Assembly: GCA_014529385.2 (NCBI GenBank)
Contig: CM043960.1
Coordinates: forward strand, 26,303,896-26,367,895
DNA: 64,000 nucleotides
Direction: 5' to 3'
Origin: Adiantum capillus-veneris
Taxonomy: Eukaryota; Streptophyta; Polypodiopsida; Polypodiales; Pteridaceae
Positions 54,937 through 64,000 of the stretch are shown piece after piece. The notes beneath the pieces are model-generated. The model saw only the letters and a program-made list of their open reading frames with translations, made no database searches and had not been told where the DNA came from. Positions within the stretch are counted from its first letter, which is position 1; every line of letters starts with the position of its first letter. Position numbers and translations under genes: made by a program.

Positions 54937-55099
54937 TGTCACGACAAGGGCAAGGCTAGAGGGTCATGGACTGGGCCAAGGGCCGGGGACTAGGCAATGT
55001 GGAATGGGAATTCAGGTAGGGCAAAGGGCTAGGAGCATTGGCTATATAGTGGGAGGTTGGGAGGTGGATTCCAGGCTCTATTCACCCCTAGGCTTTACA
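54937..55099 (+). repeat. Right LTR of element A (about 163 bp)
   Basis: TGTCACGACAAGGG to GGCTTTACA. Pair of 30021-30182. The polypurine tract aagggggagg precedes it, and the imperfect TSD CTGAC follows at 55100-55104. Confidence 0.85.
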
Positions 55100-55104
55100 C
55101 TGAC

Positions 55105-56744
55105 ATCATCGAAATAGGGCACCAATGTTTCAATTGAGAACAACAGATCTGTTTTGGGATGGGTTTGATAAGCCCTCTCTTTACACTTACCTCCAATGAC
55201 CCTTCGACCATGGCTTTATTGGCCAACCTTGTGATTGGGACCTTGAGATCATCCCAAAATTCTCTATAGAATTCCATCGTCATCCCATCCCAACCAGGGG
55301 ACTTTTCCTTGCCAAGGGCTTGCAATGCTAGTGAACATTCGTCTTCGGAGAATTCCCGTTCCAAGCAATTAACTTCTGAGTGGGGAATTTTCTTCTTGAC
55401 ACTCTGCAACAAGGTCCATGTGGCTTCTTCCACTTCTTGGGACTAGATCTTTGGCCGTCCAATGATTTGACTAAGATAGCTCAACAGTAGACCAGCCATC
55501 TCATCTTGGTGAAGAAATACTATCCCTTTCTCATCATAGAGCGAGCGAACATGGCCTCGGCTCTTCTTGATTTTAATAGCCCTAAAAAATTGAGGTTGAT
55601 TGGAGGCTTTAGGTTGAAGGAAAGTCTCCCTCGAGAGAAGCCTTGCCTTTCTGATATCTTCTAACTGCTCATTAGCAAGGTTAGATTTGGCTTTGAGCCA
55701 TCATTTGTGCTCCTCCTTGGTAGCATGCCCATTGGCTTTTATAGATGTAAGCAATTGTACCTCCGCTGTAAGATGTAGAAGGTGTACCTCCCTAGCTTTC
55801 TTGAATCAGGGGCCTGCGGTTTTGATTGCTTTCTGGATGCTTCGACCAAAGAGGTCCCAAACATTGTGTTTGTTGAGGTCGACATCTTTTTTGAGCTTAC
55901 CCAGTGCTTTCTTGGTTAGCTTCCTGAAAAGAGGGTCTTTGAATATGTGTGCCCCTGTTACTAACAGTTTTTTCTCACTTCTTGGGGTCTGGTCCTCCCC
56001 TTTATTTTTCTTGTAATGTATGTGTAGAGGAATGTGATCCGAAAGACTTTTTCTTGGGACTACCTTCTTCATCAATGATGGTATCCAGTCAGCTTGGTGT
56101 GAGCAATAGCATCTGTCCAGCCTGGCCCGCAGTGCGGGTATGCTGGAGGCTTGTGTAGGTGAAACTAGGTGTGTTGTTCCATGGGCCGATTTCCCATAAG
56201 TCGACCATCACCCACTTTTTGCATCAACTTTGCCATTTAGACCTTTCCGAGCCAGCCAGCATACTAGAGGATCCAGTTCTATCCCTGCTCTTTTCTACCA
56301 TATTAAAGTCGCCAATCAATAGCCACTCCCCTTCAATAGGAGTATCTCTAAGATGCATCCACAATTTAGCTCTTTCTTTTGCATTGCAAGGGCCGTACAC
56401 ATTCACAATGGTGAAGGTATGCCCTTCCCATCTAATTCTAATCCCTAGGATTGTGTCGGATGGGTGGTTAAGAACCAACTTCGGCTCCAATTCTCTATCC
56501 ACAATGCTGAGGACGCTACTAAAACTTTACTTCCTTCTCCATAGAATACCAGTTTCTTTCCTAGCACCTGCTTTCTCTTGCTATGGGCATCTAATTGGTG
56601 TTCTTGGATGGCCCAGCAGTTGACTGTCTTCTCCTTTTTTATTTCCTCCCAGAATAGGGTACTCTTCTTACGGGTTTTCAACCCCTTTACGTTCCAAGAT
56701 TGGATAGTGAGAGACTCCATCATGAATGAGGGTTTCATTGGCAA
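55105..56744 (-). pseudogene. LINE ORF2 endonuclease and N-terminal RT half
   Basis: Reading from 56744 down: TIQSWNVKGLKTRKK (EEP endonuclease motif), CWAIQEHQLD (catalytic Glu), TIVNVYGPCNAKER, then LLIGDFNMVEKSRDRTG (Asp/Asn motif). After broken frames (56075-55806: VPRKSLSDHIPLHI, KKLLVTGAHIF), the RT start reads LALQALGKEKSPGWDGMTMEF, GLIKPIPKQ and KHWCPISMM. It ends at element A's target site; the rest of the RT is at 30015-27663. Frameshifts near 56500 and stops throughout. A minus-strand L1-type element. Confidence 0.85.
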
Positions 56745-56775
56745 AGAGGAATGAACTCTTCAGCATCCGAATCAT

Positions 56776-56806
<31 letters not shown>

Positions 56807-56813
56807 TTGGTCA
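56776..56813. repeat. Poly-C run of 38 bases (poly-G on the LINE strand)
   Basis: Uninterrupted C run just 3' of LINE ORF1 and 5' of ORF2 (in LINE orientation). Could form G-quadruplex on the minus strand. The exact length may be affected by sequencing or assembly. Confidence 0.9.
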
Positions 56814-58540
56814 CAGGAGAATCCGGGGGTTCCAAGTCAGGGGATTTATTTTCTTGTAGTGTGCAAATGGATTGTGCAATGGGATAGTGAATCCCCCTCC
56901 TTTCAAAGGGGGGGAGGATGAATTAGATCCTTTCACCTCAAGTGTTCTCACGACTTGAATCACTTTGGAGTCTCTTGCCACTTCCTTCACTCTTCTGGCT
57001 CTTTTTAGACCAGGGACTTGGACAGCCGTCACCGTTGTCACTATCATAAACTTGGGGGTAGCAGCGGGAGTAATGATCCTATTATTATTGCCTGCACCTT
57101 CAGAATTTCGTTGTATGGGAATTGATTCCTCCACAATCGTATCCTGCATCTTAGTATCCATTTTGTCACATACCATACCTCCTTTATCCTTCTCTGCATT
57201 TAACCCTTCATTGTTGCCTCCTTGCTTCTCCAGCCCTTCCATTGGGGATTCCATTTTATTGGGGGCTTGTGCTGGCAGAGCTGTAGTATCATTAGACTTC
57301 AAGGGGCAGTCCTTGGCAAAGTGTCGAAAGTTGTTGCATTCAAAACATGCCCCAAAGTATGTTCCAAAGTTTAGCGGAATAGTAACTAGCCCTGCTCCGA
57401 CATTGATAACCATGCTCTTAGGTGGCGTTTTAGACACATCCCAACCTATACAAACCCTATTTGAGGTTCTGCGAGACCCTCTCTTGCTAGGTATAAATAT
57501 GGGAATGCCCAATTGGCTAGCAAGCATCCTGAGATTTTCCCACAGCCAGCTAGGCAATCCCACAAACTCAACCCAGACCGGATGAAACCCTTGTAGAGAT
57601 TCAGCTAAGTCGAACACTAGCTCCCAAGGAACCACACAAACTGTAGTCCTATTAAATACTAGGGACCCTTTTTCAAGGATCTTTTCCACATCGGAGGCCT
57701 CTTTGAATCTCACTGAACAAAATCCTTTAGCTAGGTAAAAAGTACTTTCAATTGCTCCTCCATGACCAAGAATTTGAGCGCCCTGCAACCGTTGAATCAT
57801 CTCAAACCTCTTTGGGATTCTTCCACTGAACCCAAATACAAGTGTTAGCTTACCTTACCTGGCTAATTGTTTTTTTATAAGTGCTGGTGGAATCGCTATA
57901 GTAATAGCCTCTGCAACCTCCACCTGCTGAGGTAAAGACTTTTTTAAAGCAGAAAAGACCCGATCTGCCAACCCATCTTCCACCAGCCCATTGTAATCTG
58001 TTTGGGAGCTAGTTCTTTTGTTGTTGTTAGGGCCGGACTCAATCATTTTGTTTTCCTTGAGCTCTTGCTGAAGTCTAGCTCTTGTATTCTGCAGTTTTTT
58101 GATATCTCCTTCACTAGACAACCCTTCTGCTGAGCCTTTTGCACAATCCTTAGAGTTAAGCCCCTTGAGTATGCTAGCAAATGAGATGCTTGGCCTGCGA
58201 ACTGCAGATTTACTTGACGCCTTATTTACCTTTGTACATATGGGACCCTGAGGAACCCCGTCTTTGAGGGTTTTAACCTCGAATTTGAACCCTTGCGCTG
58301 AGCCCATTTTCTCTCTTTGTTTACTCAATCAATACAGTTTTGTCCTCTTTCATGGTTGCAGCCTTTGGCGAATTGGGGCTCGACATTTCCGCATCATATA
58401 ACGGTTTCAAGACCGAACCGTCGCCTTCATCCACTGGCACTGCTAACTCCATTTCGGGTAATTTACTCGCCACTAACATTTGTGAAAATTCTACAATATC
58501 TTCGCTTACGACTACAACGTCGGGTTCCATTACCAAGTGA
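56811..58540 (-). pseudogene. LINE ORF1 (DUF4283-like with CCHC knuckle)
   Basis: Starts MEPDVVVVSEDIVEFSQM (about 58531). After a one-base-type shift near 58325 it runs GSAQGFKFEVKTLKDG .. KKQLAR, then an in-frame TAA (57855-57857), and continues in the same frame: LVFGFSGRIPKRFEMIQ, FWVEF-like HPVWVEFVGLPSWLWENL (DUF4283-like). A zinc knuckle CFECNNFRHFAKDCP (C-x2-C-x4-H-x4-C) follows, then a charged tail ending at 56811 beside the poly-C run. Such proteins bind LINE RNA. About 570 residues in total. Confidence 0.8.
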
Positions 58541-60050
58541 CACACAAAAAGAAAGAAAGAACAAAAAACCCTTCCAAAAGCAATAAAGAGTGGTATTTTA
58601 AGGCATAAGTTCCCAAAAAAAAAACGATTATTTGCTAGGGCAGCGAGCAAAGCTAAAACAAGCGATTATTATGCAACAAATAATCGCGATTATTGTTGCT
58701 TCGATCGGGGCTTGCAACGAGTAGGAGCGAAACACGGGTAGTAATACATGCCATGGCCGTCCTCCCCGCAATTGTAGCAGAGGTATTCTTGGTTTTTCCT
58801 TCATTGTCCTCTCCCTTGCTCTGGATTTCTGACAGGTGCATGCCCTTGCTGCACCAGATGCACGGATAAACTTTCAAGTTGAGTAGTGATGCGAGTTTGA
58901 AGAATGGAAGAAGAAGAACAGACTGAAGAAGCACTAGGGGGACTGACCATTTGTCAAGATTGACTCATGGAGAAGCACCCACCAAAGTTGATAATGACTT
59001 GCCATATTTATACCTTTCAACATTGAGATGGTGCCAACGTGGAGTGAACATGTCACCTTTGCTCACCATTATATCACTATAAATTGAAAGGTAGTCACCA
59101 TCAATCATTGAGGAAACCCGAACACTTATATAAACGCACTAGGGTTCTTCCACATTACAGAATGAACCTGCAGGCTTCGTTTTGTGAGGGCCACAAAACA
59201 CGCAGATGTGCTTGCTTTGAAAGAGGTGCCTATTGACAGTGGGCGAGGCTCTGCGGAGATGGAGATCTTGTGCTTCATAGAAGCCTTAGGATAAGAGCCT
59301 GAAGGTGCTTCTAGGGTTCACTCTGTTGCATACAATTCCCACTGACTGCAGGTATGTTGCTTTTGTGCCCCTCGCTTCATTTAGCGAAAGCTCGCCATCC
59401 TTCTGGTTTTCTCAGAGACCACGTTACTAGGTAATTTTTGCAACGGAGAATTTTAAATGAGTTCAAAATTTTGAGCACACCTTAAGTAACATGTCCAAAC
59501 GTCCTAAGCCCAAAGTTTGACAAAAATTCCAATTTTTGGCACTTCACAAAATAGGCACACCTAGTTTTGGACTCTCCGGGGATGTACTAGTGAAAATATA
59601 TCAATTTCATTGAATTTGGATCTCAAGTTTGGGTTTTATCACAAAGTTTGGAGGTTTCAAAAGATATATGATTGTTTTGGCAGTTTCTCTTTTCATGTAG
59701 CTCCAAATTCTTCCAAATTTGATTAGTAATTTCAAATGCCATGTACAAAGCCTAAGTAAACTCAAAAAATCAAAATATCCTTCTCTATTGAAAATGCAAA
59801 ATAAGAGCACCTATTTTGGATTTTTTTAAATATTGAATATTTTGAATTTTGAAGTCACCAAAGGTTGATGTACAAATTTAGGGTCCCCCTTCTGTCCTAG
59901 GACAATGTGTTTTCTAGCTATTTGCGAGGACAAAAGTTGCATCCATTAAGACAAACCATCATTCACATGTAGAATAAGTTTATGGTCCAAGAATTCGATA
60001 TCCATGTTAACTCCTACTCCTACTTGCTCTACTTTAGTTTATTAGACCGA
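58541..60050. other. No gene recognised upstream of the LINE
   Basis: 58541-58970 may be the LINE 5' untranslated region (repeated aataatcgcgatta-like text near 58625-58700). A minus-strand ORF (58653-58934) with CIWCSKGMH is not convincing. 59,440-59,830 is AT-rich, with caaaataggcacacctag-type text shared with about 27,500. No other structure seen. Confidence 0.4.
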
Positions 60051-60395
60051 ATCTGCTCAAATGCCGTCGTGCATTAGCTCGAACAGCTTCAAAACAGCTC
60101 GAACAGCTTCATAACAGAAAAGCAAATATATAATTTTATTACACGTGGTCGTCTCAAGCAAGCGGGCGCCATGCTTTGTCTCATCACTAGCACCTGTACA
60201 TAGTGAGATTTGATTCGTAGGTTGGCTTGAATGCGCAGGATATTTCTGCCAATAGGTAGTCCCAAGAGTATGTCCCATGGAAAGGTTCACGGCTTTGGAT
60301 ACACTGTTTCATGGAAAGATGAAAGATTAAACATGTCAAGATGAAATAAAAATAATTTTTGTTTAGATGTTGGAAAAGTACAGACAGCAATATAT

Positions 60396-60530
60396 GTAAA
60401 TAGAGGTCAACTGTATCTTCTTTTATGAAAAATTTCAGGGAGGAGTATGTACAAGAGGTAAATAGAGATCAACTTTATCTTTTCTTATCCAAAATTTGAG
60501 GGAGCAGTATGTACAGGAGGTAAATAGAAT
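60396..60530. repeat. Tandem repeat, about 65-75 bp, two copies
   Basis: taaatagaggtcaactgtat .. ggaggagtatgtacaagagg is followed by taaatagagatcaactttat .. ggagcagtatgtacaggagg. Confidence 0.75.
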
Positions 60531-60722
60531 TTCCCAACAAAATCTGTGTATTCAAAAAATTGGAGATTGACTACAGATCGTTGAAAAGGTGCCAACAAAA
60601 TTTGTCCATTGTAGCAAACATCATCCGATTCACAAAATTGCAGATCCAGTACTGGGTTGTTGAACCCCGCTCCTATTGATCACATTCAAGAGTCTCGTTA
60701 TCAATGCATTTAGTTTATTTAA

Positions 60723-60923
60723 CTATGTTTTGAAGCTCGACACTTCAGTGCGCAATGCATAGATCTGCTCTTCAACCCTAGAAAGCTGGATGTCTGTAAG
60801 CTCAATTTGATAGCTTTGGATTATCTCCTTCAAATTCTCTATTGCCGTTAGTATTTCTGATCGAAGAGACAAAGAGTCACTAAGCTGGTTGCGACGCAAC
60901 TTGTGCAAAATTTCCATTGTCAT
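60723..60923 (-). CDS. Short coiled-coil ORF downstream of the Rep gene
   Basis: 66 codons, MTMEILHKLRRNQLSDSL .. IENLKEIIQSYQIELTDIQ .. VEEQIYALRTEV, a heptad-like pattern of Leu/Ile. It may be an exon or small gene of the same element as the HUH Rep, on the same strand. The region upstream (60,924-61,030) continues in an open, acidic style (DIEDSRLNN..) but with a stop. No family recognised. Confidence 0.3.
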   Translation of the reverse strand: MTMEILHKLRRNQLSDSLSLRSEILTAIENLKEIIQSYQIELTDIQLSRVEEQIYALRTEVSSFKT

Positions 60924-61313
60924 TTGTTCTATGTTGTTGAGTCGTGAATCCTCAATGTCATCCTAGAGCTCATCTGGCTGTGTCTCTCCCATTGTAAGCA
61001 CGAGTTGGTTCTCTTCCATTCTTCCACTACATGCATAAAATTACATTGTCAGCATGCTTGTATTACCAATCAATGAACCAAAAAAAAACAACAATATAGT
61101 AGATACATTCAATCATGCAACTGTTGTGACCCCAACTTGTTGAACAAGCAGTACATAGTCATCGCCTATCCGAGGCCCGTGTTCTATCTGACATGTATCT
61201 TGTTCACTATCTTCATCCCCATCCTCAGCAACCACAATTGGAGGACTACATCCAATACTCTTGCAAATCAACACTTAGCTACAGAACATTCTTCATTGAA
61301 TACAGGTCTATAG

Positions 61314-62147
61314 CTACCTCTCAATATGTTGCCAACGAGAGTGGAACCAGTCAGCACGCGGATGAGACGTTCCACACATCTGGCTATTGATAAAAAATAC
61401 TAACAACATCCAGATAACTTGTTGTCGATGGATGCACCATACATCTCCAAAGCACCTTTGTCTTTGCCAACTCCATCCCGCGTCCCTAGTACGTGTGACC
61501 CATGATGAAGAAGGATAGTATTTCCCACTTTTAAGCATTTGGTGTAACGTCAACAAGAAGTCATTACCTAGTGGGTGTTGTAGTTTAAATTTCCAGAACA
61601 TGAAGGCTCTATCGAGAATATTTATTGGTGTCAAACAAACTTTGTTTTTCAACTCATCAGCACCGTATAAGCTGTATAATTCAACCCCTTTGTTCACATC
61701 GTCTGCTTTGATATTGTGCATGAGTATCCGAAAGTGAGGTTGGTCCTGGTCCTTTAGGCAATACCCGATCATGCCTTCAAACGTATGCATGTTGCATTGT
61801 TTTAATGTTTGACAAAGGACAATAGCTCCCGGTGGCGACAATCTATCCCAGCCCAGGTATTCCTTTATTCTTTTGTTGGTAGCTATCAAAGATGTTGTGC
61901 ACAATCTAACCACCATTTGAAAGTGTAGGTGAAAGATAGCCCCTCCCCTTTCGACTGCACAAACTCCAGCCAATGTCTCATTTTCAAGAAACAATTGCAT
62001 AGATGGCAATAGATCTAGGTCTATGTCAATCCCTCCCATCCAAACAGCCACACTAACTTCCATCAGTTTAGACAGTTTTTGTGCCCTCTTTGACGAATTC
62101 ACCTGTGCATATTCTTTCGAGTAGGCTTTTTCCTTCAGAAGTCCCAT
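61314..62147 (-). pseudogene. HUH-endonuclease Rep-like protein (Replitron-like)
   Basis: Starts MGLLKEKAYSKEYAQ. HLHFQ at residues 73-77 is a His-hydrophobe-His (HUH) metal motif with a following Gln, and the sequence before it (VCAVERGGAIF) fits Rep motif I/II. GYCLKD at 128-133 gives Tyr129-x2-Lys132, the nicking tyrosine and lysine. The middle region reads ILDRAFMFWKFKLQHPLG and LTLHQMLKSGKYYPSSSWV, as in Rep proteins of uncharacterised algal/plant/protist elements. A frame change near 61,465 follows; the other frame continues MELAKTKVLWRCMVHPS to about 61,390. No SF1B/Helitron helicase or CRESS helicase was seen. HUH enzymes nick and rejoin single-stranded DNA. Family assignment to Replitrons is from motif memory. 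Confidence 0.68.
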
Positions 62148-62159
62148 CTTAAATCACAA

Positions 62160-62760
62160 GACAACAATGCAACAATGGACACAATTCAACACAGTTAGCA
62201 GCAGCTACCGCACACAACTGCACACGACATCAGCTGTTTTAATAACAAAACAGCAGACATCGCTCTACTGTTGCGTGCTCAAGCATAATGCACATAGCTC
62301 CACAGCGTTACCAACACCTACTCACAACACACATAGCTCTAGATCACATCACATCCTCTCAAAACAGAGGAGCACACTTACCTCTCCTTCTGTCCCCTCC
62401 TCAAGGCGTCAATACAATTGCGCACCTCTGCCAGTGCATATAAAATTACTCGCCCATCTGATTTGCCCCAGTCACTTGGCTTCAGCCATCGCAACACGTG
62501 CCCTCTTAATTTCATTCACACACCAGTGCTAATCGCCTTGGCATCTTGTTGGATTCCCGCTAAAACAATCGTTGGGACTACCTATTTGTTTGAATCTTTT
62601 TGACAAGAACTAGATTTCCAATCCACTTTCAAGCCTATAAAGAGAGACTCCTTGAAGGTATAATTACGGACCTAACAAGGCAACTACCGAGAAAATGTAC
62701 TATGTAGGAGAATCCGCCAACCTCCATATGAGCTTGTGACGGTGGTCGTATTGATAACAC
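62160..62760. other. 5' flank of the Rep gene, no gene recognised
   Basis: A plus-strand ORF (62167-62532) is Ser/Thr/His rich and of low complexity, antisense to the presumed leader of the Rep gene; I do not call it. It contains short repeats (cacaac, cacatagctc) and nothing else I can name. Confidence 0.4.
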
Positions 62761-62866
62761 ACAATTACCTTGAGATTCCTTCATTCCCCTCATGACTTCC
62801 TTCTCGATTCCACTTTCAAATCATACGGCCCTCATGTGTTTCATGGTCCTTTGTCGATACCCACTA

Positions 62867-62988
62867 CATATATACTATTACAATAGGGGAAGGGATTCTA
62901 GTCCCTCCCCCCAGACACGTGGCACTTTCTCTTCAGTCCGTCTAGTGTGCCCTGCAGCCAACGTGCTCAGTGAGAGAGAAAATCATGT

Positions 62989-63067
<79 letters not shown>

Positions 63068-63105
63068 CAGCCAAAGGCCGTCGACAATACTAGTGTTTAT
63101 AATGG
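62867..63105 (+). repeat. AG-containing repeat, copy 1
   Basis: Starts tatactattacaatagggg and contains aagggattctagtccctccc, ctttctcttcagtccg, cgtgctcagtgagagagaaa, an (AG)n tract (about 62993-63066) and cagccaaaggccgtcg. Paired with 63361-63540. Confidence 0.85.
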
Positions 63106-63360
63106 AGGGTGAGAGAGAGGATCTAGCATAGCTGCTTGAACGTCCAACAAATTGCTAGAACCAAAGAGTGGATCTGCGCAATATTGCTTCATCTTGTAAA
63201 CATCCTATGATATCTCACCACCTCTTTCCACCATAGCTAGACAGCTCAACCAACAATTATACTTACTACTTTAACCAAGTTGCAAGCTTTAAACCCCACA
63301 AAACACACACACATTGTACAAAGTGCAGAACACAACTTACGCAGACGTCTTACCCAACAA

Positions 63361-63540
63361 TCTATATTATTATAATAGGGGAAGGGATTCCGGTCCCTCC
63401 CCTCGGACATGTGGTGCTTTCTCTTCAGTCCGGCCAGTGTGCCATGCAGCTAGCGTGCTCAGTGAGAGAGAAAATCCTGCGCGAAGAGAGAGAGAGAGAG
63501 AGAGACGGCCGAAGGTTGTCGGCAGTACTAGTTGTGATTA
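63361..63540 (+). repeat. AG-containing repeat, copy 2
   Basis: Direct copy of 62867-63105 with the same block order (tattattataatagggg, aagggattccggtccctccc, ctttctcttcagtccg, cgtgctcagtgagagagaaa), but its (AG)n is only about 20 bp (about 63485-63504). The flanking aaggrattcy..rgtccctccc part is nearly self-complementary. Likely a short dispersed non-autonomous element whose microsatellite length varies. Confidence 0.85.
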
Positions 63541-63835
63541 ATGTGGGTATGTTTAGAGGACCTCTTGCAAAAATTGTTGACCAGTGTTCATGAAATATCG
63601 GGTTTTAGTGTATTTCTAACCAGCTAAAATTGCAAAATTCCAACTATATTTTGAGCTTACTTTGAAAAAATTGGTATATATTTATAAGTTTGTGTAGGTA
63701 CTAGCAAATGCCTCACCAATGTAATTACTTAAAAAAATTGGTGAAGGGTAATTAGGTCTCCCTAATCTTAGAAAAATAAAAATTCTCTCAAAACATATTA
63801 AGTGCATAAGTGAAGGGTGAGTTTAGGAAATGAAA

Positions 63836-63945
63836 AGACAGATGAAAGTGGAAAGTCAACAGACATATGAAGGTGGAAAGTCAAAAGACATATGAAGGTG
63901 GAAAGTCAAAAGACGCTTAAAGATAAAAAGTCAAAAGATTGTTTG
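63836..63945 (+). repeat. Tandem repeat, 25 bp unit, about four copies
   Basis: Units built from gacatatgaaggtggaaagt followed by caaaa or caaca; the first and last copies are diverged. It is followed by ccatataaatagg (a TATA-like box, about 63951-63963) near the window end, so this may be the promoter side of a unit that continues beyond the window. Confidence 0.75.
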
Positions 63946-64000
63946 TGTCCATATAAATAGGTGTTTCCCTTCTTCTTTATTTTTCCTTTAGCGTTTTCTT

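Larger units (their letters stand above)
30021..55099 (+). mobile_element. Element A: Ty3/gypsy chromovirus, split by element B
   Basis: LTRs at 30021-30182 and 54937-55099; PBS at 30183; gag, PR and RT at 30979-33746; RNase H, integrase and chromodomain at 52886-54936; polypurine tract aagggggagg at 54925-54933. Without the inserted element B it is about 5.9 kb. The integrase frame with its C-terminal chromodomain ends directly at the right LTR. It inserted into the LINE. The gag zinc knuckle, RNase H and integrase each carry frame breaks, so it is inactive. The short LTRs and chromodomain suggest a Reina- or Galadriel-like chromovirus, but this is not tested. Confidence 0.88.

Noticed and set aside
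62167-62532. 121-codon plus-strand ORF as a gene.
   Set aside because: Low complexity (Ser/Thr/His rich), antisense to the Rep leader, and no recognisable motif.

Overview
The window looks like nuclear DNA of a land plant. The evidence is spliced genes with GT/AG introns, Ty3/gypsy elements of plant type (one with a chromodomain), an L1-type LINE with DUF4283-like and zf-RVT-like domains, and very long (AG)n/(CT)n tracts. The mix of a DDE-like transposase, an unusual reverse transcriptase and a HUH Rep gene suggests a large, repeat-rich genome, perhaps of a seed-free plant such as a fern. That placement is inference. No tRNA, rRNA, CRISPR array or ordinary housekeeping gene was recognised.

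Region 1 (1-21,060) is the unusual part. It opens with a transposase-like ORF set between arrays of a short palindromic repeat and between two copies of a ~213 bp direct repeat. A decayed minus-strand gene or gene set follows (9467 down to 3704): an unknown helical protein, a RING-like zinc finger, a basic tail, a possible H2B-like histone fold, acidic repeats, and an FCP1/HAD-phosphatase-like domain. A decayed reverse transcriptase (10280-11978) and a non-coding stretch come next. At 16637-19421 lies a plus-strand spliced gene whose first part is clearly histone H3-like (starting MARTK), followed by a Ulp1/C48 protease, an acidic linker and an FCP1-like domain. A convergent minus-strand gene (21035-19612) ends in a ubiquitin-like fold candidate. 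So two genes pair a histone-like module with an FCP1-like domain, next to ubiquitin/SUMO-type functions. This is my best candidate for an undescribed system.

Region 2 (21,060-27,600) is degenerate, microsatellite-rich repeat sequence.

Region 3 (27,660-58,650) is a three-level nest. A minus-strand LINE was split by a short-LTR chromovirus (element A, 30021-55099), which was in turn split by a 19.1 kb Ty3/gypsy element (element B, 33752-52880, target duplication CAAGG). Element B has several oddities: arrays of a 24 bp palindrome on both sides of its coding region, two integrase zinc-binding modules, a second retropepsin-like domain after the integrase, and a large extra ORF downstream.

Region 4 (58,650-64,000) holds a decayed HUH-endonuclease Rep gene of Replitron-like type on the minus strand (62147-61314), then AG-containing repeat copies and a short tandem repeat at the window edge.

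Most genes carry single in-frame stops or one-base shifts in otherwise well-preserved frames, so nearly everything here is decayed but fairly recent mobile DNA. The H3-Ulp1-FCP1 gene is among the best preserved.
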